Shown here: piece after piece, positions 17,592-24,466 of the stretch
Layout: every line of letters begins with the position of its first letter
How positions within the stretch are numbered: position 1 is the stretch's first letter
Assembly (NCBI GenBank): GCA_052143655.1
Contig: JBKQSL010000115.1
Span: 1-34,646 of the forward strand
Direction of reading: 5' to 3'
Source of the DNA: CAVSUR01 sp052143655
GTDB taxonomy: Bacteria; Actinomycetota; Actinomycetes; Streptosporangiales; Streptosporangiaceae
DNA: 34,646 bases
Position numbers and translations under genes: made by a program
Notes under the pieces: model-generated
The model's input: the letters and a program-made list of their open reading frames with translations, nothing else
Database searches by the model: none
What the model was told of the DNA's origin: nothing

Positions 17592-18872
17592 ATGACGAGC
17601 GGCCCCGAGACCCGCTATCGCGTCCGTGGAGGCAATCCCCTGCAGGGGACGGTGTTCGTCCAGGGCGCCAAGAACGCCGCCCTCAAGATGATCGCGGCTT
17701 CGCTGCTCGCCGAGAAGGGCCGCACCGTGCTGCGGAACGTCCCGGTGATCGAGGACGTGCGGCGCGCGGTCGAGCTGGCCCAGGCGGTCGGGGCGGTCGT
17801 CAAGTTCCACGAGGCCGAGCGCACCCTCGTCGTGGACGCCTCGGAGCTGACCAGCTCGGTGCTGCCCGCTGAGATCACCCGCCGGTTCCGCGCCTCGGTG
17901 CTGTTCGTGCCGGCGCTGCTGCACCGGCTCGGCGAGGCCACCATCGAGGGTATCGGCGGCTGCAATCTCGGCAGCCGCAACCTCGACTTCCATTACCGCG
18001 GGTTCGCCCGGCTCGGCGCGATCGTCGAGGAAGGCGACACCCAGATCCGGGTCCGCGCCGATGCCTTGCGCGGCTCGCACCTCTACCTCGACACCCCCTC
18101 GCACACGGGGACCGAGAACCTGATCATGGCGGCCAGCCTGGCGCCGGGCACGACGGTGATCGACAACACCGCGCTGGAGCCCGAGGTCCAGGACGTCATC
18201 GCGTTCCTCACCAAGATGGGCGCCCGTATCACCGGCGGCGGTACCGGCTTCGTCACCGTCCAGGGGGTCAGCGAGCTGACCGCGGTCGAGTACACGGTGA
18301 TGCCGGACCGTATCGACGCCGCGGTATTCTCCATGGCCGCCGCCATTACCGGCGGCGAGCTCAGCCTCGTCGGAGCCTCGCTGGACCATTTCGGCGTCGT
18401 CCGCTGGAAGCTGGAGCAGATGGGCGTCGAGTTCGCCACCCAGGGCGCGGTGCTGCAGGTCCGCCGGGACCGGCAGCTGCGCCCGATCAACGTCATCACG
18501 TGCCCGTTCCCCGGCTTCGCCACCGACCTGCAGTCCCCGATCATGGCCGTCAGCTGCCTGGCGGACGGCACCAGCTACATCCGCGAGACGATCTTCGACG
18601 GCCGGTACAGCCTCGTCGGCGAGCTGAACAAGATGGGCGCCAAGGTCGAGGTGGTCAACAACGCGGTGCTCGTGCACGGGCCCACCCCGCTCAAGGGCGC
18701 CGAGGTCATCGCCCATGACCTGCGTACCGGCGTGGCACTGGTGCTGGCGGGCCTGGCCGCCGATGGCGAGACCGTCGTCGCCCCCGCCTATAACGTCAAC
18801 CGCGGTCATGTCTCGGTCGCGGCCCGGCTGTCCACGCTCGGTGCTGACATCACCGAGGAGACCACGGACTGA
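17592..18872 (+). CDS. murA: UDP-N-acetylglucosamine 1-carboxyvinyltransferase (MurA family)
   Basis: MurA transfers enolpyruvate from PEP to UDP-GlcNAc, the first step of peptidoglycan precursor synthesis. With ATG 17592 (AGGAG ten bases upstream) the protein has 426 residues and starts near RYRVRGGNPLQGTVFVQGAK, including the conserved Lys. The active-site loop GGCNLGSRNLDFHYRG carries Cys (C124) rather than the Asp of mycobacterial enzymes. FPGFATDLQSP supplies the catalytic Asp and DLRTGVALVLAGLA the phosphate-binding Arg. The sequence diverges in several places from the usual actinobacterial MurA, so it may be a second MurA paralogue. An earlier GTG at 17451 would add 47 Pro/Ser-rich residues and is less likely. 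Confidence 0.92.
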   Translation: MTSGPETRYRVRGGNPLQGTVFVQGAKNAALKMIAASLLAEKGRTVLRNVPVIEDVRRAVELAQAVGAVVKFHEAERTLVVDASELTSSVLPAEITRRFRASVLFVPALLHRLGEATIEGIGGCNLGSRNLDFHYRGFARLGAIVEEGDTQIRVRADALRGSHLYLDTPSHTGTENLIMAASLAPGTTVIDNTALEPEVQDVIAFLTKMGARITGGGTGFVTVQGVSELTAVEYTVMPDRIDAAVFSMAAAITGGELSLVGASLDHFGVVRWKLEQMGVEFATQGAVLQVRRDRQLRPINVITCPFPGFATDLQSPIMAVSCLADGTSYIRETIFDGRYSLVGELNKMGAKVEVVNNAVLVHGPTPLKGAEVIAHDLRTGVALVLAGLAADGETVVAPAYNVNRGHVSVAARLSTLGADITEETTD

Positions 18873-18965
18873 GCCGCCGCACAGGCTGAGCCGCCGCCGC
18901 GCGGCCCAGTCGGCCTGGCCTGCGCGCGACCAGCCCAGCGTGCCCGTGCAGGCGCCCGGCTCACG

Positions 18966-19018
18966 GGGCCGGCCGTCGATGCCGGTCCGGGCATGTTGTT
19001 ATGGCTGTCTGCTTTTTT
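18966..19018 (+). terminator. Weak terminator candidate after murA
   Basis: An 8-bp stem with one G-T pair (18966-18973 with 18981-18988, 7-base loop) is followed 25 bases later by a run of six T (19013-19018). The distance is too long for a classical intrinsic terminator. The 264-base gap also contains GATAAT (19064-19069), a possible -10 for the next gene. Nothing else is seen in it. Confidence 0.3.
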
Positions 19019-19136
19019 CCGTCCATTCGCTCGCGCCTGCCGCACCGCCGTGAGCGGTGAGCGGATAATTGTCTCTTCTGGGCAGTTACCCGGGTAATGG
19101 CATCAAGCGCACCGGGCAGGCGGAGGCGGGGCGGGA

Positions 19137-20558
19137 ATGGCAGGCACAGCGGGGCGGGCTGACGACGACGCGGCCGGGCCACGGCCGGTGGCGAGCATGA
19201 GCGGGCCGCGCGCCGGGCCTGACGGCGGCGGGCACGATCTGACGATCGGCCTCGTCGGGCCGCACGACCTGGTGGAGCGGATCATGCTGTCCACCGTCGG
19301 CCGGCCGCGCGGCCTGGTGCGCGACCACGATGGCGTGCCGGACCGCAGCGAGGCCGGCCCGGGCCGCCGCATGGTCGCGGCCGCCTACCGGGACGAGCAG
19401 GAGGCAGCGGACAAGGTCGCCCGGCTGGCGCCGGTCGTGGATGCCTGGCTGTTCGCCAGCCCGGTACCGCTGGCCCTGGTGCGTGCCGCCGGAGTCCTCA
19501 GCGCGCCGACGGCCACGATCCCGCTCGGCGGCAGCGCCCTGTACGCGGCGCTGCTGCGGGCGGTCCGCGCCGGAGTCGGCGACCTGTCCCGGTCCAGCGT
19601 CGACGGGGTCAGCCGGGACGAGGTGGCCGACGCGCTCGCCGAGCTGGCCGTGCCGGCCGACGGCGTGCATGTCAGCGATGCGCTCGGGGCCGCTGAGCTC
19701 GCGTCGTTCCATCATCAGCTGTGGCGCGGCGGGCAGGCCTCGGCGGCGTTCACCTGCCTGCCGTCGGCCGCGGTCCGGCTGGCGGCCGCGGGCGTTCCGG
19801 TGTACCCGGTCCGCCCGACCGGCAGCGCCATCCGGGCGGGGCTGCGCACGGCGGAACTGCTGGGCATCAACCGGCGGCTGGGACAGGCCCAGCTGGCGGT
19901 CATCGCCGCCGAGGTCCCGGTGCTGCGCGATACCCCGCGCCGGGCGATGGCCCGGTCCGGCCGGGAGGAGATCCGGCTGACCGTGCACCGGTTCCTGGTC
20001 CAGCAGGCCCGCCAGATCGGCGCCGTGGTAAGCCCGGCAGGCGAGCACGGGTTCGTGGTGACGGCGACCATGGGCGCCCTGGCCGCGCTGCCCGGCTCAC
20101 CGCCGTTCACCGGCCCGGCGCTGGCCGAGCTGGGCATCGAGCTGGACGTCGGCGTGGGCACGGGAGGCGATGCCGAGCAGGCGGAGGCCCGGGCCCGCGC
20201 GGCCCTGCACCACGGCCGGCGCGAGGCCCCGGCCGCCCGGGGGAGCGGCGGGCCCGGCCTGGTGCCCGTGCAGCGGAGCCGGCCGTCCGGCTTGCCGGCG
20301 TCGCCGCGCGGGCTGGAGATCCTCACCCGGCTCGCCGCAGTGCTGCCCGATCAGGACGCCGCGCTCGTGGTCGACGCGGAGACCACCGGCCGGCTGCTCG
20401 GCGTCACGCCCCGCACCGCCCGGCGGTTGCTGCACACGCTGGTCGAGGAAGGCATAGCGTGGCCGCTGCCGCCCAGCCGCACTCCGCAGCCCGGCCGTCC
20501 CAGGCAGGTCTACCGGCTCCTGGTGGAGAAGCTGCAGCAGCAGCCCGCAGACCGCTGA
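19137..20558 (+). CDS. Multidomain regulator: effector-like N-domain, degenerate nucleotide-cyclase-like domain, C-terminal HTH
   Basis: The protein has 473 residues and I cannot name it. After a Gly/Ala-rich leader, residues 34-210 read like an alpha/beta effector domain (HDLTIGLVGPHDLVERIM, then VDAWLFASPVPLALVRAAGV). Residues about 225-360 end in ELGIELDVGVGTGGDAEQAE followed by ARARAAL. That glycine-strand plus helix pattern recalls degenerate GGDEF or GTP-cyclohydrolase-III-like domains. Residues about 375-473 contain a winged-helix-like segment (TTGRLLGVTPRTARRLLHTL then VEEGIAWPLPPSR). This suggests a transcription factor that reads a ligand or nucleotide, but DNA binding and cyclase ancestry are inference. 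Start ATG 19137 is poorly supported by a purine-rich GGGCGGGA; ATG 19197 is an alternative. It converges on hisC. Confidence 0.6.
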   Translation: MAGTAGRADDDAAGPRPVASMSGPRAGPDGGGHDLTIGLVGPHDLVERIMLSTVGRPRGLVRDHDGVPDRSEAGPGRRMVAAAYRDEQEAADKVARLAPVVDAWLFASPVPLALVRAAGVLSAPTATIPLGGSALYAALLRAVRAGVGDLSRSSVDGVSRDEVADALAELAVPADGVHVSDALGAAELASFHHQLWRGGQASAAFTCLPSAAVRLAAAGVPVYPVRPTGSAIRAGLRTAELLGINRRLGQAQLAVIAAEVPVLRDTPRRAMARSGREEIRLTVHRFLVQQARQIGAVVSPAGEHGFVVTATMGALAALPGSPPFTGPALAELGIELDVGVGTGGDAEQAEARARAALHHGRREAPAARGSGGPGLVPVQRSRPSGLPASPRGLEILTRLAAVLPDQDAALVVDAETTGRLLGVTPRTARRLLHTLVEEGIAWPLPPSRTPQPGRPRQVYRLLVEKLQQQPADR

Positions 20559-20600
20559 CCAGCGGCGCAGCGCTGGGCTCCCGCGGGGCCGGGCCCGCGG
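20559..20600. terminator. Two tandem hairpins between convergent genes
   Basis: CCAGCG/CGCTGG (20559-20564 with 20571-20576) starts at the base after the regulator stop. CCGCGGG/CCCGCGG (20581-20587 with 20594-20600) follows. With hisC ending at 20607 on the other strand, the pair probably acts as a bidirectional terminator. No T-tract is present. Confidence 0.45.
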
Positions 20601-20606
20601 CGCGGT

Positions 20607-21704
20607 TCAGGACCGGGCCTCCCAGCTGCGGGCCACCGCCAGGAACGTGTCATTGGCGGCGGGCTCGCCGATCGTGACCCGGACGCCCTCACCGCCGAAC
20701 GGCCGGACGCTGACACCGGCCGTGCCGCAGGCAGCGGCGAAGTCAGCAGTGCCGGCACCGAGCCGCAGCCAGACGAAATTGCCCTCGGCCGGCGGCACCG
20801 GCCAGCCCCGGGCGAGCAACTCCGCGCGCACCCGGTCACGCTCCTTGACCACCGCGTCCACCCGGTCGGCGAGCTCGTCCTGTGCGGCGAGCGAGGCCAC
20901 GGCCGCCACCTGAGCCAGCGTGTTCACGGTGAACGGGAGCATGGTGGTGCGCACCGCGGCCGCCACCGGCCCGGGACCGATCAGGAACCCCACCCGCAGC
21001 CCTGCCAGCCCGTATGCCTTGGAGAAGGTCCGCAGCACCGCGACGTTGGGCCGGCCGGCGTACTCGGTGATCCCGTCCGGCACGTCCGGGTCGCGCACGT
21101 ACTCCGCATAGGCCTCGTCCAGGACCACCAGGCAGTCCGGCGGCACGGCATCGAGGAAGGCGGCCAGCTCGGCCCGGTGCACCACCGTCCCCGTCGGGTT
21201 GTTGGGGTTGCAGACGAAGACCAGCCGGGCGGCAGGGCTGATCGCCGCGGCCATCGCGGCCAGGTCATGCGTCTCGGCCTGCAGCGGCACCCGGACCGAG
21301 CGGGCACCCGACAGCTCGGTCAGCACCGGGTAGGCCTCGAACGACCGCCACGCGTACACGACCTCGGCCCCCGGCTCGCCCACGGCCGCCAGCAACTGCT
21401 GGGCCACGCCGACCGAGCCGCACCCGACCGCCACCTGCCCGGGCGCGACTTCGAACCGGGCCGCGATCGCCTCGGTCAGCTCAGCGGCACCGTTGTCGGG
21501 ATAGCGGTTCACGATGGCGGCTGCCTCCGCCACCGCCCGCTGCACCGACGGCAGCGGGCGGAACGGGCACTCGTTGGACGACAGCTTGAACGACCTGCTG
21601 CCCGGCCCGACAGCGGGCTGGCCCGGCTGGTAGGCGGCGAACTGGTCGAGCACCGCGCGGAAGCGGGGCGCGAGCGGACGGCTCGGGGGCTGCGAAGACA
21701 CCAT
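20607..21704 (-). CDS. hisC: HisC-type aminotransferase (histidinol-phosphate or aromatic amino acid)
   Basis: A PLP-dependent fold-type I aminotransferase of 365 residues in the HisC/Pat group. Motifs are KLSSNECPFRPLPSVQ, NRYPDNGAAELTEAIA, the PLP-ring FVCNPNNPTGTVV, VVLDEAYAEYV, the Schiff-base lysine K229 in RTFSKAYGLAGLRVGF, and the C-terminal Arg in EGVRVTIGEPAAND. HisC and the aromatic aminotransferase Pat of actinobacteria are hard to separate by eye. Because this gene stands alone, away from other his genes, Pat or a second HisC is at least as likely. Start ATG 21704 has AGGAGG five bases upstream; a longer version from 21764 lacks a site. It is divergent from blaI across 182 bases. 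Confidence 0.88.
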   Translation of the reverse strand: MVSSQPPSRPLAPRFRAVLDQFAAYQPGQPAVGPGSRSFKLSSNECPFRPLPSVQRAVAEAAAIVNRYPDNGAAELTEAIAARFEVAPGQVAVGCGSVGVAQQLLAAVGEPGAEVVYAWRSFEAYPVLTELSGARSVRVPLQAETHDLAAMAAAISPAARLVFVCNPNNPTGTVVHRAELAAFLDAVPPDCLVVLDEAYAEYVRDPDVPDGITEYAGRPNVAVLRTFSKAYGLAGLRVGFLIGPGPVAAAVRTTMLPFTVNTLAQVAAVASLAAQDELADRVDAVVKERDRVRAELLARGWPVPPAEGNFVWLRLGAGTADFAAACGTAGVSVRPFGGEGVRVTIGEPAANDTFLAVARSWEARS

Positions 21705-21851
21705 TGTCCTCCTGGCCTGACAGCGGACTGGGCACGCCGGCGGCGCGTACTGCCAGTCTCGCATCCCGGCCGCGCCGCCAGGCCGCGGCCGGCCCCGGGC
21801 GCCCCATCGGCCCGCGGGCCGGCCGGGGCGGGGCGGCCGCGCAATCCGGGG

Positions 21852-21889
21852 CTGACCGCCCCGGACTCGCCAGGTAAATTTGGAGGGTG
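21852..21889 (+). promoter_or_regulatory. Well-formed promoter with leaderless start for blaI
   Basis: CTGACC (21852-21857), a 17-base spacer and TAAATT (21875-21880) match -35 and -10 boxes. The -10 ends six bases before GTG 21887. A GGAGG lies directly against the GTG, too close to work as a Shine-Dalgarno sequence. BlaI-type repressors often control their own promoter, but I see no clear dyad here. Confidence 0.55.
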
Positions 21890-22252
21890 AACCGACTCGG
21901 CGAGCTTGAGCGCGCGATTATGGATGTGCTCTGGGGGGCGTCCGACCCGCTCACGGTCCGCCAGGTCAGCGAGCGGCTGAGCCACCGCGACCTGGCGCAC
22001 ACCACCGTGATGACCGTGCTGGACCGGCTGTCGAAAAAGGGGTTTGCGCGCCGCGAGCGGGATGGCCGTGCCTGGCGCTACTGCGCCGCAGGGACCCGGG
22101 AGGCCTATGTGACCGAGCTCATGCTCAGCGCGCTGGACCAGACCGGAGACCGGCAGGCCGCCCTGACCCGGTTCGCCCGCAGCGTCTCAGGCGCCGAGGC
22201 CCGGATGCTGCGCCGTGCGCTGGAGGCGCTGGGCGAGACGACAGGAAGCTGA
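21887..22252 (+). CDS. blaI: BlaI/MecI/CopY-family transcriptional repressor
   Basis: A 121-residue winged-helix repressor: LGELERAIMDVLWGASDPLT, recognition region HTTVMTVLDRLSKKGFARRE, wing DGRAWRYCA, then a dimerising C-terminal helix. Family members keep beta-lactamase, metal or stress genes silent until cleaved or released by a sensor. The next gene, four bases downstream, encodes an M56 metallopeptidase membrane protein, the usual partner, which in other systems triggers BlaI inactivation. No beta-lactamase or penicillin-binding protein gene follows, so the regulon must lie elsewhere. The symbol refers to the family, not to proven function in beta-lactam response. Start GTG 21887 is preferred because a promoter sits right before it. 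Confidence 0.92.
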   Translation: MNRLGELERAIMDVLWGASDPLTVRQVSERLSHRDLAHTTVMTVLDRLSKKGFARRERDGRAWRYCAAGTREAYVTELMLSALDQTGDRQAALTRFARSVSGAEARMLRRALEALGETTGS

Positions 22253-22256
22253 TCGC

Positions 22257-23300
22257 GTGCTAGCGCCCGTCCTCGTGCTGGCCACGGCCGCCGCCTGCTG
22301 CGTGGCGGCGTCGCACGCGCTCGCCCGGGCCCGGTGGCCGTGCCGGTCACCCGCCGCGGCGATCGTGCTCTGGCAGGCCCTCGGGCTCGGCTGGGGACTG
22401 GCTGCAGTCGGCGCATTGGCCGCCCTGGGCACCGGCAGCAACGGGGCCGGGATCATCGGCACCGCGCTGGATCAGTTCGCGCGGCTGGCGCACGGCACCG
22501 CCACGGGCGCCGGCGGCGGGCTGATCGCCGCGCTGCGGCTGGCCGCGCTGACGGCCGGCACGATCCTGCTGCTGCTGCTGTGCTGGGTGCTGATCGCCTC
22601 CGCGGCGGCCGTCGCCCGCGGCCGCCAGCGGCAGCACGCGCTGCTGACCCTGCTCGCTCACGGCGACCCCAAGGCACCGGGCGCGCTAGTCGTGGACTAC
22701 CCGGCCGCCGCGGCCTACTGCCTGCCGGGCCTGCGGTCGGCCATCGTCCTCAGCTCCGCCACCCTTGAGCTGCTCGACACCGATGAGCTGGCGGCCGTCA
22801 TCGAGCACGAGCGGGCGCACCTGCGCGAGCGTCATGACCTGGTGCTGCTGCCGTTTACCGCGCTGCTGCGGGCCTTCCGCTGGTCCGGCGTGGCCCGCGA
22901 GGCGCACCGGGCGGTCGCGCTGCTGGTAGAGATGCACGCCGATGACCGGGCCAGGCAGCACCGGCCGGCCCGGGAACTGGCCACGGCGCTGCTGCGGTTC
23001 GGCGCGGCCGGAGCGGTCCAGGCGCCGGCCGGCACCCTGGCCGCCAGCGGCCAGGCGGTGCCCGGCGCGGCTGCCGGCCGTCCTGCTCCGGCGCTGGCCG
23101 GCCGGCCTCCGGCTGCGGCCGATGTGCCGGCGAGCCAGCTGGCGGCTGCGCCGGATACGGTCGCGGGAGACCTTGCGGCCCGGGTTGCCCGGCTGCTGCG
23201 CCCGGCCCCGGGGCTGCCCTTCGCCGGGCTCGCGCTGGTCGGCGCCGCCGCCCTGCTCGCTGTCGCGGTCCCGGTCGCGCTGCTGGCCTTCCCGCTCTGA
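22257..23300 (+). CDS. M56-family (BlaR1/MecR1-like) membrane metallopeptidase without a sensor domain
   Basis: A 347-residue membrane protein. Hydrophobic segments lie at residues 1-20, 30-58, 85-117 and at the C-terminus (320-345). The zinc protease motif is HERAH (184-188) within AAVIEHERAHLRERHDLVLL. Glu and His/Asp further on (LLVEMHADDRARQH) probably complete the site. There is no C-terminal penicillin-binding sensor domain, so this is the short actinobacterial M56 type, and what it senses is unknown. A Pro/Ala-rich linker precedes the last membrane segment. Start GTG 22257 lies five bases after the blaI stop, with AGGAA in the end of blaI, so the pair is one operon. Confidence 0.9.
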   Translation: MLAPVLVLATAAACCVAASHALARARWPCRSPAAAIVLWQALGLGWGLAAVGALAALGTGSNGAGIIGTALDQFARLAHGTATGAGGGLIAALRLAALTAGTILLLLLCWVLIASAAAVARGRQRQHALLTLLAHGDPKAPGALVVDYPAAAAYCLPGLRSAIVLSSATLELLDTDELAAVIEHERAHLRERHDLVLLPFTALLRAFRWSGVAREAHRAVALLVEMHADDRARQHRPARELATALLRFGAAGAVQAPAGTLAASGQAVPGAAAGRPAPALAGRPPAAADVPASQLAAAPDTVAGDLAARVARLLRPAPGLPFAGLALVGAAALLAVAVPVALLAFPL

Positions 23301-23330
23301 CCTCTCCCGCCCGCACCGGGGCGGCCCGGC

Positions 23331-23345
23331 TAAGCTGCGGCCGTG
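23331..23345 (+). promoter_or_regulatory. -10 box for a probably leaderless alaX transcript
   Basis: TAAGCT (23331-23336) ends six bases before GTG 23343. The 42-base gap after the M56 gene contains no Shine-Dalgarno sequence near the GTG and no clear -35 box. Confidence 0.45.
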
Positions 23346-24074
23346 AGCGAGACGACATGGCGCACGCATCGCCTGGAACTGGCCGACCAGACGCTGCGCG
23401 AGTGGGACGCGCAGGTGCTGGATTCCGGGCCAGACGGCATCGTCCTGTCCGCGTCAGCCTTCTACCCCGGCGGCGGCGGCCAGCCGCCCGACCACGGCGT
23501 GCTGCTGTGGGGGGGCGTGCAGACGCGCATCGCCGGCGCGCGCAAGGGCGATGACCTGTACCTGATTCCGGCCGAGGAGGACCCGCTGCCGCCGGCCGGC
23601 ACGCTGGTCCGCGGCGCGGTGCAGGATGACCGGCGTACCGCCCTGATGCGGACCCACTCAGGCCTGCACGTGCTGTGCGGGGTGGTGTTCCGCGACTACG
23701 GCGCGCTGGTGACTGGCGGCAACATGGAACCGTTCACCGCGCGGATGGATTTCGACCTGCCGCAGCTGCCGGAGGGCTTCAAGGACGCCGTGGAAGCCGC
23801 CTGCAACGCGGAGATCGCGGCCGGGCGGCGCATCGACATCCGGGTGCTGCCGCGCGAGGAGGCCTTTGCGCTGCCGGACATCATCCGCACCGCGACCAAC
23901 CTGGTTCCGCCGGAGGTCGCGCAGGTCCGGATCGTCGACATCGCTGGCCTGGACCAGCAGGCCGACGGCGGCACGCATGTGGCGAGCACCGCCCAGGTAG
24001 GCCGGATCGAGGTGGCGAAGGTCGAGAACAAGGGCAAGGGCTTCCGCCGGCTGCGGATCCGGATCGCCGACTGA
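23343..24074 (+). CDS. AlaX-type alanyl-tRNA editing protein
   Basis: A free-standing homologue of the AlaRS editing domain that hydrolyses Ser- or Gly-mischarged tRNA-Ala. Its 243 residues fit the medium AlaX class with an N-terminal beta-barrel part: SAFYPGGGGQPPDHG, then the editing core RTHSGLHVLCGVVF with zinc ligands H105 and H109, and the second metal motif DGGTHVAST with H212. The residue usually Cys in the CGGTHV form is Asp (D208) here. The C-terminal VENKGKGFRRLRI is typical. GTG 23343 is chosen for its -10 box. The gene ends before a double hairpin shared with the convergent DUF2516 gene. Confidence 0.9.
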   Translation: MSETTWRTHRLELADQTLREWDAQVLDSGPDGIVLSASAFYPGGGGQPPDHGVLLWGGVQTRIAGARKGDDLYLIPAEEDPLPPAGTLVRGAVQDDRRTALMRTHSGLHVLCGVVFRDYGALVTGGNMEPFTARMDFDLPQLPEGFKDAVEAACNAEIAAGRRIDIRVLPREEAFALPDIIRTATNLVPPEVAQVRIVDIAGLDQQADGGTHVASTAQVGRIEVAKVENKGKGFRRLRIRIAD

Positions 24075-24084
24075 CGGCTGTCCT

Positions 24085-24136
24085 GGCCGGGGGCCCGGCC
24101 GCCGCGGGGTCACCAGGGTCCGTAGGGACCCTGGTG
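24085..24136. terminator. Two adjacent hairpins, bidirectional terminator candidate
   Basis: A 7-bp stem (24085-24091 with 24094-24100) is followed by a perfect 11-bp stem (24111-24121 with 24126-24136, loop GTAG). The second stem contains the stop codon and last codons (QGPYGPW) of the convergent DUF2516 gene. Lying between convergent genes, it probably stops transcription from both sides. Confidence 0.55.
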
Positions 24137-24454
24137 CGTGCCGCCCTTGTTGTTGAAGCCGCTCACCTTGGGCCTGACGTCAGTCAGGTAGATCGCGGCG
24201 GCCACGAACGCGATGATCGGCAGGATGCTGAACAGCGACAGCTCGCCAGCCGCGCCGCCGAGGCCGATGATGAGGGCAACGCCCAGAATGACCAGCCACA
24301 GTGGCTTGGTCTGCTTGCTGGCCGCGACGAAGGCCGGGCCGGGCCGGCGGATCGCGTCGATGAAGGCCCATGCCTCCACCACGAAGGCCGCGACGAGCAG
24401 CGCCCAGAAGAAGAACTGGAGCGGCCCGTACGCGCCGAAGTTCATGAAGGTCAC
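24110..24454 (-). CDS. DUF2516 family small membrane protein
   Basis: The protein has 114 residues with three hydrophobic segments: about 12-32 (LQFFFWALLVAAFVVEAWAF), 50-67 (PLWLVILGVALIIGLGG) and 70-92. Between the first two is a charged loop IDAIRRPGPAFVAASKQTK, which matches the DUF2516 pattern. The C-terminal 20 residues are Gly/Pro-rich and polar. Function is unknown. It starts nine bases after the Xre regulator stop; in mycobacteria a similar pair, Rv0474 and Rv0476, flanks hbhA, which is absent here. Start GTG 24454 lies six bases after a -10-like TAGCGT, with no Shine-Dalgarno site; M4 is an alternative. Confidence 0.87.
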   Translation of the reverse strand: MTFMNFGAYGPLQFFFWALLVAAFVVEAWAFIDAIRRPGPAFVAASKQTKPLWLVILGVALIIGLGGAAGELSLFSILPIIAFVAAAIYLTDVRPKVSGFNNKGGTHQGPYGPW

Positions 24455-24466
24455 GATGTCACGCTA
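24455..24466 (-). promoter_or_regulatory. -10 box overlapping the upstream stop codon
   Basis: On the minus strand TAGCGT (24466-24461) is six bases before GTG 24454. Its first three bases are the TAG stop of the preceding regulator gene. This suggests a private leaderless promoter for DUF2516 inside the operon, though translational coupling is the alternative. Confidence 0.35.

Noticed and set aside
19056..19072. GTGAGCGGATAATTG resembles the lac operator
   Set aside because: Short chance similarity; no inverted partner and no lac-type gene nearby. Kept only as a weak -10 candidate.
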